Below are positions 1 to 6,294 of a stretch of DNA of 6,847 nt, in pieces; position 1 is the stretch's first letter, and every line of letters begins with the position of its first letter. The translations under genes were made by a program, and so were the position numbers. The DNA comes from Acidobacteriota bacterium. Its GTDB lineage: Bacteria; Acidobacteriota; Terriglobia; 20CM-2-55-15. The notes under the pieces were generated by a model. It ran no database searches and was not told where the DNA came from. It worked only from the letters and a program-made list of their open reading frames with translations. The stretch covers positions 1-6,847 of the forward strand of contig QHXA01000203.1 in NCBI GenBank assembly GCA_003222755.1, given 5' to 3'.

Positions 1-1
1 C

Positions 2-1921
2 GATCCCACCCGCAACGAGGTTGTGATTGCGGAGGAGAACAATTTCAGCCTTCTCGTCTATGACCGGATGGAGAATACACCTCCAAAGGCAGCATTAAGC
101 GAGCCCAAGCGCATGATTCAGGGAGAGAAGACCTTTCTGGAGTACGCTTGTTCAGTTTATGTGGACCCGGTCACCGGAGACATTTACGGCATCAATAATG
201 ACACGTTGAATTGGATGACTGTATTTGATCTCAACGCCAAGGGTAATGCGACTCCGACCAGGAAACTCCATACTCCCCACACCACCTTCGGCATCGTCGC
301 GGATGAAGAAAAGCAGGAATTGTTAATGACGATCCAGGACGATCACGCTGTCGTGACCTTTAGGAAAAACGCGAAGGACCAAGATGCCCCCGTTCGATTG
401 TATCAAGATGCCCCCGTTCGATTACTTCAGGGACCCAAAACCCTGATGGCCGATCCGCATGGCATTGCGCTGGACCCGAAGACCGGGCTGATTTATGTGA
501 CTAACTGGGGCACGAATCAGGAGCGGCGGTATGACGTGCCTTGGCGGTACGGAAAAGTCAACTGGCCCGTCGGGCGTCAAAACAATATTCCCGGCTCGGG
601 AAAGATCAATCCTCCTTCTATTACTGTCTATCGTAAGGGTGACACGGGAGACGTCGCGCCACTCCGGGTGATTCAGGGACCGAAGACCGGGTTGAACTGG
701 CCGACATCCATCGCTGTGCATCCGGATCGCGGGGAGTTGTTCGTAGCCAATGACACGGCGGATACGGTCACCGTCTACCGCACGGATTCGAATGGCGATG
801 TCGCTCCCATTCGAGTGCTCAAGGGTCCCCGCAGCATGATCAAGAATCCTACCGGCGTGGCTCTGGACTTGAAAAATAACGAGCTGTGGGTTGCGAATTT
901 CGGCAGCCACGCCGCGACTGTGTATCCAGTTGATGCGACCGGTGACCCCGTGCCAAAGCGTGTGATCCGCAGCGGGCCTGCCGATGCGCCTTCGCCCATG
1001 CTGAGCAATCCGCATACGGTCGCATACGACACTAAACGAGACGAACTTCTCGTCTCAAACTGAGTGGGCCACCCGCAGATTGCGGCATTCGCCAGGTTGG
1101 CGAATGGTGGTGCAAAACCGGTAAGAGCAATTGCCGGGCAAAAGACGCTGTTCACTCGCACGATTCACGACATGGCCTACGACTCGGTGCGCGATGAAAT
1201 CCTCGTACCCTCGTTCTTTGCCTTTGCCATTCTCACCTTCCGAGGTGATGCCAATGGCGACGTTTCACCCGTTCGCAAGATTTTCGGGCCCAGCACACAA
1301 CTGCTGAATCCGCAAGCCGTAGCCATAGATGCCGTACATGGAGAAATCTTTGTCCCTCAGGGTAATCAAGTACTGGTCTACCCTCGCGATGCGAATGGAG
1401 ACGTGGCTCCCATCCGAATCTTGCAGGGACCGGATACTGGATTGGGTGCGGGCCGGGTAACGATAGATCCAGTTCACGATTTGCTCATCACTGCAAATGC
1501 CACCGGAGGCGAGGGAGGCCAGAATCGCTCTGGCCGGCCCGCGGGGATTCGAATCTTTGACCGGAGGGCGACGGGCAATACCAAGCCTCTCCGCACCATC
1601 ACCGGTCCAGGAGCAAAGGATGCCTGGTTGATGACGACCAATCCAACGAACGGTATGATTTTCGCCGTCGTCCGTCCCGGAAATACCGGTGGCGTGAACG
1701 GAGACGATATCGAAGGCCGCTTCGCTCTGGAAGATTATGTCGGTGTGTGGAGCATCTTCGATGATGGAGACGTGCCGCCGCGTTGGACGATCGGGGGACC
1801 CAACCTGCTCCTGAAGGATGCGCGCGGCATTGCCGTCGATCCCAAGAGTAAGGATGTTATCGTTTCCGATAAGACCCTCAACGCCGTCTTCAGATTCCAT
1901 GTCCCGGAGGCGTTTAATTAA
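2..1921 (+). CDS. Large YncE/NHL-like beta-propeller protein with one in-frame TGA; 5' end outside the window; candidate selenoprotein
   Basis: The frame is open from base 2 (DPTRNEVVIAEEN...), so the true start lies upstream; the ATG-like start near base 23 is internal. About 639 codons are visible. They consist of degenerate repeats of roughly 45-50 residues, each with a strand such as TVYR or LVYPRD, then GDVAPIRVL, GPKT, NPxGVALDP and ELFVAN. I count about twelve VYR/VFD-type strands, enough for more than one ordinary 6-8 blade propeller. Codon 354 (1061-1063) is TGA, inside the conserved piece DELLVSN-TGA-VGHPQIAAFAR. The same frame continues with full repeats to TAA at 1919-1921. Only one other cysteine is visible (C50). 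Residues 127-142 hold an 8-residue tandem duplication. Propellers of this kind are usually exported, but the signal region is not in view. The stop overlaps the next start (TAATG), implying translational coupling. The protein may instead be two separate products or a pseudogene. Substrate unknown. Confidence 0.72.
380..423 (+). repeat. In-frame 24-bp tandem duplication in the propeller gene
   Basis: A 20-base block starting CAAGATGCCCCCG occurs at 380-399 and again at 404-423, with a period of exactly 24 bases. It encodes QDAPVRLY followed by QDAPVRLL. Every other blade has this GDVAP(I/L)RVL element only once, so one copy is an eight-residue insertion. The near-perfect identity suggests a recent slippage or duplication, or an assembly artefact. 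The frame is preserved. Confidence 0.9.
1061..1063 (+). other. In-frame TGA inside the propeller gene: candidate selenocysteine codon (or nonsense mutation/base error)
   Basis: Both flanks belong to one propeller repeat. The upstream half gives the usual ELLVSN strand, and the downstream half gives VGHPQIAAFAR and AKPVRAIAG in the same frame without gap or overlap. The next codon is GTG (1064), but the 20 bases before it contain no purine-rich ribosome binding site, so a restart there is poorly supported. TGA is one base from TGC/TGT (Cys), TGG (Trp) and CGA (Arg). TGA also ends two minus-strand genes here (5635-5637 and 4413-4415), which argues against a reassigned code. The SECIS-like hairpin just downstream makes selenocysteine a serious option. 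Loss of function or a sequencing error fits the codon equally well on its own. Confidence 0.5.
1086..1106 (+). promoter_or_regulatory. SECIS-like stem-loop downstream of the in-frame TGA
   Basis: CATTCGCCA (1086-1094) and TGGCGAATG (1098-1106) are perfect inverse complements, forming a 9-bp stem closed by the three-base loop GGT (1095-1097). The loop begins 31 bases after the last base of the TGA. Bacterial SECIS elements, read by SelB, lie in the coding region just 3' of the UGA, with a short apical loop that has G among its first bases, often GGU. Size, loop and distance all match. A possible lower stem pairs 1068-1072 with 1107-1111 (four Watson-Crick pairs plus one G-U), leaving a 13-base bulge on the 5' side. 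The bulged U of the E. coli fdhF element is not obvious. It may be a chance hairpin in coding sequence. Confidence 0.45.
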
Positions 1922-2796
1922 TGGTCCGTTATTTCGTATTCGCGGCGTTTGTTGTCATTGCAATCGCGCTCGGTCTTTTCTTTACGAACTTTCCCGCCAG
2001 GGCTGCCGCAATTACCTGGGAAAGAGACTACGAGAAAGCGATTGATAGAGCTCGAGCCGAAAACAAGATGATCATTGCCGACATGTTCACCGACTGGTGC
2101 GCGCTCTGCAAACAGATGGACGCAGAGACTTTTGCTGAGCCTCGGCTGATTCAAAAAATGGCGGGCAAATATGTTTGGCTGAAGCTGAACACCGAAACCG
2201 AAGAAGACGGGATACGCTTGCAAAAAGAATTTGCAATCTTGACGTATCCCACAATTCTGGTTTTGGACAGTCAGGGAGAGGAAGTTGATCGAGTCGACCG
2301 TTTTCTGGCTGCCGCGCAATTCACGGAAAGAGTCGAATCCTTTGTTGACAGTCCTGAGTCGCTTCCAAATCTGAAAAAAGCGGTTCAGCACCAGCCCAAT
2401 TCGGTTTCAGCGCGGTATGCCCTGGCGGAAAAACTTCTCAGCCACAACAACTATGCGAAGGCTGGCCCGGAATTTGAGAAGGTGATTGAGCTCGATCCTG
2501 AAAGCCGCGAAGGTAAGACCGACTTGAGTCAGTACAACGTCGCGCTATGTCTCGCCAGTCAGGAAAAGTTTGTTGAGGCTATCGTCGAGTTGGATACCCT
2601 TGAGACGCGCTTTCCCAGGAGCAACGCCGTAGCCGATGCAAAAGTGCTGCGAGGACAGATTTACCGTTGCTGTAACAAGCTGGATGAGGCGCAGGCAGTC
2701 TTAAGAGAGTACATGGACAAGTACCCGACTCATGGCCACATTCAGGAGGTCGAAAACCTGCTCGCCACGATGGAAGCCGAATCCGAGCGGAAGTAA
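1921..2796 (+). CDS. Exported thioredoxin-like protein with C-terminal TPR repeats
   Basis: 291 residues. Residues 1-30 form a signal peptide or membrane anchor (long hydrophobic run, then FPARAAA). A thioredoxin-fold domain of the DsbD C-terminal/thioredoxin_7 type follows at about 32-145: W-x-x-D-Y-x-x-A near the start, the redox motif W59-C60-A-L-C63-K, and a cis-proline loop TYPT (P110). Residues of about 155-285 look like TPR helices (SARYALAEKLLSHNNYAKAGPEFEKVIELDP and similar), a likely protein-binding platform. The family reduces or rearranges disulfides in the periplasm. The start is the ATG overlapping the propeller's TAA by one base, with GGAGG about 10 bases upstream. Tight coupling to a propeller that may carry a selenocysteine hints at a redox partnership, but this is inference. 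The family call is firm; the substrate is unknown. Confidence 0.88.
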   Translation: MVRYFVFAAFVVIAIALGLFFTNFPARAAAITWERDYEKAIDRARAENKMIIADMFTDWCALCKQMDAETFAEPRLIQKMAGKYVWLKLNTETEEDGIRLQKEFAILTYPTILVLDSQGEEVDRVDRFLAAAQFTERVESFVDSPESLPNLKKAVQHQPNSVSARYALAEKLLSHNNYAKAGPEFEKVIELDPESREGKTDLSQYNVALCLASQEKFVEAIVELDTLETRFPRSNAVADAKVLRGQIYRCCNKLDEAQAVLREYMDKYPTHGHIQEVENLLATMEAESERK

Positions 2797-2824
2797 CCGG
2801 CTACACATCGTAAGGAGCTTGTCT

Positions 2825-4252
2825 ATGGATCGCGCATCACGCCACACCACGCGTCGCGTCTTCCTTAAAACCAGTGCAGGTCTTGCGGCGGCCGCAGCTT
2901 TCACAGGCGAGACCAGGGGGGAGCGGAGGACTTTCGATTCCAATCGCCGGATGCTGCTAAAAGGCGGAACGATCGTCAGCATGGACCCGAGCGTCGGCGA
3001 TTTCGTCAAAGGCGACGTGTTGATTCAGGGTAAGAAGATCGCAGCGGTTGGCGCCAATCTCCAATCGAGCGGCGAGGTGATCGATGCCTCGAATACGATC
3101 GTCATCCCCGGCTTTGTGGACTGCCATCGTCATTCGTGGGAAGGCGTACTCCGCCGGATCATTCCGGATGGCGATATCGGCAAGTATATGGCGACGACGC
3201 ACCAGGGGTTCGCGCTCCATTATCGACCTCACGACATGTATGTGGGCAACCTCGTGACGGCGCTGGGCTGTATGGACGCAGGAATTACGTGCATTATCGA
3301 TAATTCTCATAACTCCCGATCGGCAGCGCATTCCGATGAGGCGATCCGGGCGCTTTTCGATTCCGGCATCCGCGCCGTCCACGCGTCCGGTGCGCCACAA
3401 AACGGAACGTGGGATCATCAATGGCCGCAGGACCTCGAGCGCCTTCAGAAGCAATTCTTTTCCTCCGACGATCAGTTGGTCACGCTTCGAATGTTCTCCG
3501 GCCTGGATCGGACGAATTGGGCTTTGGCACGCAAACTCGGATTACGCATCACAGTGGAATTCAACGGACCTCAAGGGGCGCCGCTCATGGAGCAATTTTG
3601 GAATGAGAAGCTCCTGGGGCCCGATGTTACCTACAACCATTGCAATGCTCTGGCGGATTCTTCCTGGGAAAGAATCCGGGAATCGGGCGGCAGTGTAAAT
3701 GTGTGCCCCAGGTCGGACCCGCAGTATGGGCTCGGCGAGGGCATTCCGGCATTTCAGAAAGCGCTCGATCATGGCGTGCGGCCAGGCCTCAGTGTGGACA
3801 ACGAGATCTCTTATGGGACCGACATGTTTACCGAAATGCGAGTGCTCTTTAACATTCAACGCGCATTCGCAACGTATCGGAAATTCAACGGCGATCGCAA
3901 TCCGCCCCAGCCCGTGAATGTGCGCGATATGCTCGAGTGTGCCACGGCAAACGGCGCCAGGTGCGCGGGACTGCTACACAAGTGCGGTACTCTGACGCCT
4001 GGCAAAGAAGCCGACGTTGTGATAATCCGCACCGATGACATCAACTTGTATCCTTCCAACAACGCCGTCGGCACTGTGGTCGCGGCTGCCGATAGCCGGA
4101 ATGTCGACACCGTTATCATCGGCGGCGCCATTCGGAAATTCCGAGGCAAACTGATCGGCGTGAATATGTCCAAATTCCGGCAACAAGTCGACGAGTCGCG
4201 CGCGTATCTGTTCCAAAAACATGGCTACAAGTTAGACATCTTTTCTAGCTAG
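2825..4252 (+). CDS. Tat-exported amidohydrolase superfamily protein (AtzA/TrzN/cytosine deaminase-like)
   Basis: 475 residues from the ATG at 2825, chosen because AAGGAG lies 7 bases upstream and because the protein then begins with a Tat signal (T-R10-R11-V-F-L-K, then an Ala-rich core). An upstream in-frame ATG inside the previous gene has no such support. The composite beta-sandwich strand (MLLKGGTIVSMDP, VLIQGKKIAAVG, TIVIPGFVDCHRH) and C-terminal GTLTPGKEADVVII are typical of the superfamily. Metal ligands visible are H101 and H103 (HRH), H272 (NHCNAL) and D325 (SVDNE), at nearly the same spacing as in AtzA. The usual His-x-x-Glu of the middle strand reads I242-T-V-E245, so one His ligand seems absent. 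These enzymes hydrolyse C-N or C-Cl bonds, often deaminating heterocycles; the substrate here cannot be named. It lies 28 bases after the thioredoxin-like gene, probably in the same operon. Export is uncommon for the deaminase members. Confidence 0.88.
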   Translation: MDRASRHTTRRVFLKTSAGLAAAAAFTGETRGERRTFDSNRRMLLKGGTIVSMDPSVGDFVKGDVLIQGKKIAAVGANLQSSGEVIDASNTIVIPGFVDCHRHSWEGVLRRIIPDGDIGKYMATTHQGFALHYRPHDMYVGNLVTALGCMDAGITCIIDNSHNSRSAAHSDEAIRALFDSGIRAVHASGAPQNGTWDHQWPQDLERLQKQFFSSDDQLVTLRMFSGLDRTNWALARKLGLRITVEFNGPQGAPLMEQFWNEKLLGPDVTYNHCNALADSSWERIRESGGSVNVCPRSDPQYGLGEGIPAFQKALDHGVRPGLSVDNEISYGTDMFTEMRVLFNIQRAFATYRKFNGDRNPPQPVNVRDMLECATANGARCAGLLHKCGTLTPGKEADVVIIRTDDINLYPSNNAVGTVVAAADSRNVDTVIIGGAIRKFRGKLIGVNMSKFRQQVDESRAYLFQKHGYKLDIFSS

Positions 4253-4301
4253 CGTGCGGGGCGGAGCGGGCTCATCGTCTTCCAAACCAAAAGGAGGTTC
4301 T

Positions 4302-4451
4302 GTGAAACGGTGTGTCTTTTCTTGTAGTGTCGCGGCCGGCATGCTCATAGCGCTGACCGTTTCGGCCGTCGCACAAACCCCGACGCTTCCCTATGCGCTT
4401 GATTCTTGTTCATCATTCCTCTCGCTTCACACGGTGACTCTTGTCGATTAA
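4302..4451 (+). CDS. Orphan signal-peptide ORF (49 aa), probably the truncated start of a secreted-protein gene
   Basis: A near-perfect ribosome binding site AAAGGAGGT (4290-4298) precedes a GTG start at 4302. The product begins with a textbook signal peptide: basic start VKRC, a hydrophobic core (AAGMLIALTVSA) and an AVA-Q cleavage site. Only about 24 residues follow before TAA at 4449-4451, with no recognisable domain. The last 39 bases overlap, in antisense, the end of a 35-codon gene on the other strand. The most likely reading is that a third or fourth gene of the plus-strand operon lost its body at a rearrangement near 4380-4410. A genuine short secreted peptide or a frameshift error is possible. 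Its place 49 bases after the amidohydrolase fits continued operon transcription. Confidence 0.4.
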   Translation: MKRCVFSCSVAAGMLIALTVSAVAQTPTLPYALDSCSSFLSLHTVTLVD

Positions 4452-4520
4452 GTAACCGATGAGGCCGACAATCGTCATGACGACAAGTACGACGGCGACA
4501 ACTCCAAAAGCCAATCCCAT
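4413..4520 (-). CDS. Small single-span membrane protein, 35 aa
   Basis: An ATG at 4520 (reading leftward) is preceded by AGAGG at 6-7 bases. The product starts MGLAFGVVAVVLVVM, continues with TIVGLIGYLI and ends in a charged tail DKSHRVKREE; the stop is TGA at 4415-4413. This is one hydrophobic helix (about residues 3-25) with a positively charged, presumably cytoplasmic C terminus, the shape of small accessory subunits of membrane complexes. It lies last in the minus-strand run after two multi-span membrane proteins, so it may associate with them, which is inference. I do not recognise the family. It is easily missed because of its length. Confidence 0.6.
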   Translation of the reverse strand: MGLAFGVVAVVLVVMTIVGLIGYLIDKSHRVKREE

Positions 4521-4529
4521 AACGATCCT

Positions 4530-4610
4530 CTATTTGCTAGCGTCGGGCCCACCGTCCAGATCGTTTCTTGAGGCTGCGCGCTCTCGCGCTTGCGCTCCGC
4601 GTCGGTACAC
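4530..4610 (-). CDS. Possible very small gene, 26 aa, Arg/Ala-rich; unknown
   Basis: A GTG at 4610 follows AAGGAGG (4627-4621), a full Shine-Dalgarno sequence at a rather long spacing of 10 bases. The product, MYRRGAQARERAASRNDL then DGGPDASK, is hydrophilic and has no membrane segment. Its TAG (4532-4530) runs into the ribosome binding site of the 35-codon gene, leaving 9 bases between the two. The strong binding site with no other start behind it is the main support. It could instead be a non-coding spacer or the remnant of a longer gene. No family recognised. Confidence 0.33.
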   Translation of the reverse strand: MYRRGAQARERAASRNDLDGGPDASK

Positions 4611-4656
4611 CGGTTCGCGGCCTCCTTACTACCGGCCGATCCCCCCACGCCTTTCG

Positions 4657-5616
4657 CTAAAAGGAACCACCGATGAAAGGCATCATGCGGCCTAAATAGA
4701 TGACTCCTACCCACAGCAAGATTGTAGATGCGGCAATAATTTTGGCCTTGAACGGTGCATCGTCTCCCGATTGCACAGCCCAGGCTTCTTCGAACATCGT
4801 GAAGTAGAGAATGTTTGCTGCGGCGAGCAATATTAGCAGAATCTTCCATTGCAAAGCCCGGTTTTGCGTGTACTGCTCGGGTACTGAAACGAAGAACAAT
4901 AGGCCGGTTATGACGTTGATGCCGAATCCCAGGATCGCCCACGGCAGCAGCTTATGCAAAGCAGCAAAGGAAACGTTCTTCATCACGCCCAGTACTCGCA
5001 GATTAACGGCTAACACAACGCCCAATAAAAGACACAAGCCCATGAAGTGAAGGGTCTCGGTCGCCGGCCATGCCCACGAGGTCGTGTTTACGAATGACGC
5101 AATCGATGCGGTCCGGAGCCATCCTGCGCCACCGTTCACGGTTCCTTCAGTCGCGGTCGTTTCTCGAATCTCGGCATGACGGATTTCACCACCGATGTTC
5201 GCTGTTCTTGTCATAACCGCTAGCGTCAGAATCGAGAGAATCAGGACGATTGGCGAGTTCCAACGCGCCATACGTGAGATCCGGCGAAACTGCCACAATC
5301 CAAGCCAGGCAGTGAAGCCGGTGATCTCCATGAACACCATTGCCCACAAAGCGGCGTCCTGGTGCGCTTCGATCAAGACTTCCGATACTCCGTCTTGACC
5401 CGTAATCGCCTGTTGGGCGGCTTTGCCGCTCATGTATGTCGGAATCGTCAGGAGACCGATGAGGAAAAAAATGATGAGGCTGGTTCTCTTCAGATCATCG
5501 CTTTTTGCGGCAAGGGCAACAAAGAAGAGGCCGAGCCCCAAAGAAAAGCCGACCGTCGGCAGGTGATTCAGCAAAAGATGTAAATGTGTCAAAGTTGCCA
5601 GATTGAACAACCTCAT
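4657..5616 (-). CDS. Eight-helix membrane protein: DUF2231-like N-terminal half fused to a DUF6644-like C-terminal half
   Basis: 319 residues, start ATG at 5616 with GAGGAG about 8 bases upstream and an 18-base gap from the previous gene. Predicted helices lie at about 12-36, 44-62, 88-108, 121-138, 186-208, 219-243, 255-275 and 290-308. The first half has features of DUF2231-like proteins: H13, N17-H18-L-P, H85 and the G142-G-E-I-R-H-A-E loop. The second half aligns by eye with the neighbouring 167-residue protein: LHFMGLCLLLG matches LHTVGMGLVAG, LLPWAILGFGINVITG matches LLPYMWAGFWLNTATG, and a final GRMMPFIG matches GRLLAYLG. Histidines within the helices (H18, H190) could bind haem, as in cytochrome b-like membrane proteins; that is speculation. 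Role unknown, probably membrane redox or transport. Confidence 0.8.
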   Translation of the reverse strand: MRLFNLATLTHLHLLLNHLPTVGFSLGLGLFFVALAAKSDDLKRTSLIIFFLIGLLTIPTYMSGKAAQQAITGQDGVSEVLIEAHQDAALWAMVFMEITGFTAWLGLWQFRRISRMARWNSPIVLILSILTLAVMTRTANIGGEIRHAEIRETTATEGTVNGGAGWLRTASIASFVNTTSWAWPATETLHFMGLCLLLGVVLAVNLRVLGVMKNVSFAALHKLLPWAILGFGINVITGLLFFVSVPEQYTQNRALQWKILLILLAAANILYFTMFEEAWAVQSGDDAPFKAKIIAASTILLWVGVIYLGRMMPFIGGSF

Positions 5617-5634
5617 AACTAACTCCTCAACCGT

Positions 5635-6138
5635 TCAGTGCCTGATGTTGGATATGACGCCGGGACCTAGATATGCCAGCAAGCGTCCTGCGGTGATCGC
5701 CGCCATCCAACACATGATCGATGCGAATGCGATAATCTTTCCGTTCACATCAACAGGTCTCTTATCGACGAGAGGATCGCGAAAACCCCGGCCTTGAATC
5801 ACGCACAGCACTACCGCCATCGCGATGAATCCCATCTTGGTATAGAAGACCGGATTGATTGCCTTCGTTGTCGCATCAAGAATAAACAGCACGATACCTG
5901 TTGCTGTGTTGAGCCAGAAACCCGCCCACATGTATGGAAGCAACCTTTGCATGCCCGTCAACGGGATTTCGTCTGCGCAACCGAGAATGCGCAAATCAAT
6001 TAAAGCGCTAATGCCTGCTACTAACCCCATGCCGACGGTATGAAGAAAGAGAATGCTTGGATATGCGAAAAGTGAATTCGATTCGCGCGCCCAAGTAGCA
6101 AAGCCGCTCTGCTCAAGCCAAGCCAAAAAGTCCATCAT
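5635..6138 (-). CDS. DUF6644-like four-helix membrane protein
   Basis: 167 residues. The start is the first of two adjacent ATGs (6138, 6135), with AGGAG about 8 bases upstream. Four membrane helices are predicted at about 25-48, 65-87, 98-117 and 134-156. Family-like features are the opening SGFATWARESNSLFAYPSIL, H33 in LHTVGMGL, D48-L-R-I-L-G, LLPYMWAGFWLNTATG (66-81), G116-R-G-F and the closing W144-x(6)-GRLLAYLG. DUF6644 has no known function. The gene is first in the minus-strand run, 18 bases ahead of a protein whose C-terminal half is its paralogue, so the two may form a heteromeric complex (inference). A promoter is proposed 27 bases upstream of the start. Confidence 0.83.
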   Translation of the reverse strand: MMDFLAWLEQSGFATWARESNSLFAYPSILFLHTVGMGLVAGISALIDLRILGCADEIPLTGMQRLLPYMWAGFWLNTATGIVLFILDATTKAINPVFYTKMGFIAMAVVLCVIQGRGFRDPLVDKRPVDVNGKIIAFASIMCWMAAITAGRLLAYLGPGVISNIRH

Positions 6139-6164
6139 TGCCAGAACTCCTGAAGTGTGGCGTC

Positions 6165-6193
6165 ACTATACCGAAATGCGGGATTTGTGCAAA
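6165..6193 (-). promoter_or_regulatory. Sigma-70-like promoter for the minus-strand membrane operon
   Basis: Read leftward, TTTGCA (6193-6188) and TATAGT (6170-6165) are separated by exactly 17 bases. The -10 matches the consensus at 5 of 6 positions and the -35 at 4 of 6. The -10 ends 26 bases before the ATG at 6138, giving a short leader that still contains the AGGAG site. Confidence 0.45.
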
Positions 6194-6216
6194 CCAGGGA
6201 GCGCCGATGATGTTGA

Positions 6217-6245
6217 TTGACACGACTATCTGACGGCTATAAAGT
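6217..6245 (+). promoter_or_regulatory. Sigma-70-like promoter for the DUF6152-like gene
   Basis: TTGACA (6217-6222) is a perfect -35. The -10 is either TATAAA (6238-6243, spacer 15) or TAAAGT (6240-6245, spacer 17). The leader to the ATG at 6295 is about 45 bases and holds GAGGAGG at 6283-6289. It lies back to back with the minus-strand promoter, with no overlap. Confidence 0.5.
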
Positions 6246-6294
6246 CACTCCAAAAGTTTCACAAATCACCGAATTCTCCGCCGAGGAGGCCTCG

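Noticed and set aside
422..1015. Long minus-strand ORF of 197 codons opposite the propeller
   Set aside because: It mirrors the repeated codon pattern of the propeller, is His/Arg-rich without a fold pattern and has no ribosome binding site or domain.
1061..1063. TGA read as tryptophan under an alternative genetic code
   Set aside because: TGA is the natural stop of the DUF6644-like gene (5635-5637) and of the 35-codon gene (4413-4415), and Trp is encoded by TGG throughout.
1265..1900. Long minus-strand ORF of 211 codons
   Set aside because: Antisense shadow of the propeller's second half; composition is not protein-like and no family is recognisable.
2957..3454. Minus-strand ORF of 165 codons and overlapping plus-strand ORFs within the amidohydrolase
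   Set aside because: All lie inside a well-supported enzyme gene in other frames and lack start signals and domains.
4345..4417. Minus-strand 23-codon ORF overlapping the end of the 35-codon gene by ATGA
   Set aside because: The overlap is suggestive, but there is no properly spaced ribosome binding site and the peptide is antisense to the orphan signal peptide; too weak to call.
4576..4589. GCGCG-CTCT-CGCGC hairpin as a terminator
   Set aside because: Only a 5-bp stem, no T-run on either side, and it lies within the possible 26-codon ORF.
4459..4695. Plus-strand ORF of 78 codons in the convergent region
   Set aside because: Thr/Pro/Arg-rich, no ribosome binding site, and runs antisense to two better-supported small genes and the end of the membrane protein gene.
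4475..4942. Minus-strand ORF of 155 codons
   Set aside because: Overlaps the 3' end of the eight-helix membrane protein out of frame and reads as Arg/His/Ser-rich noise.
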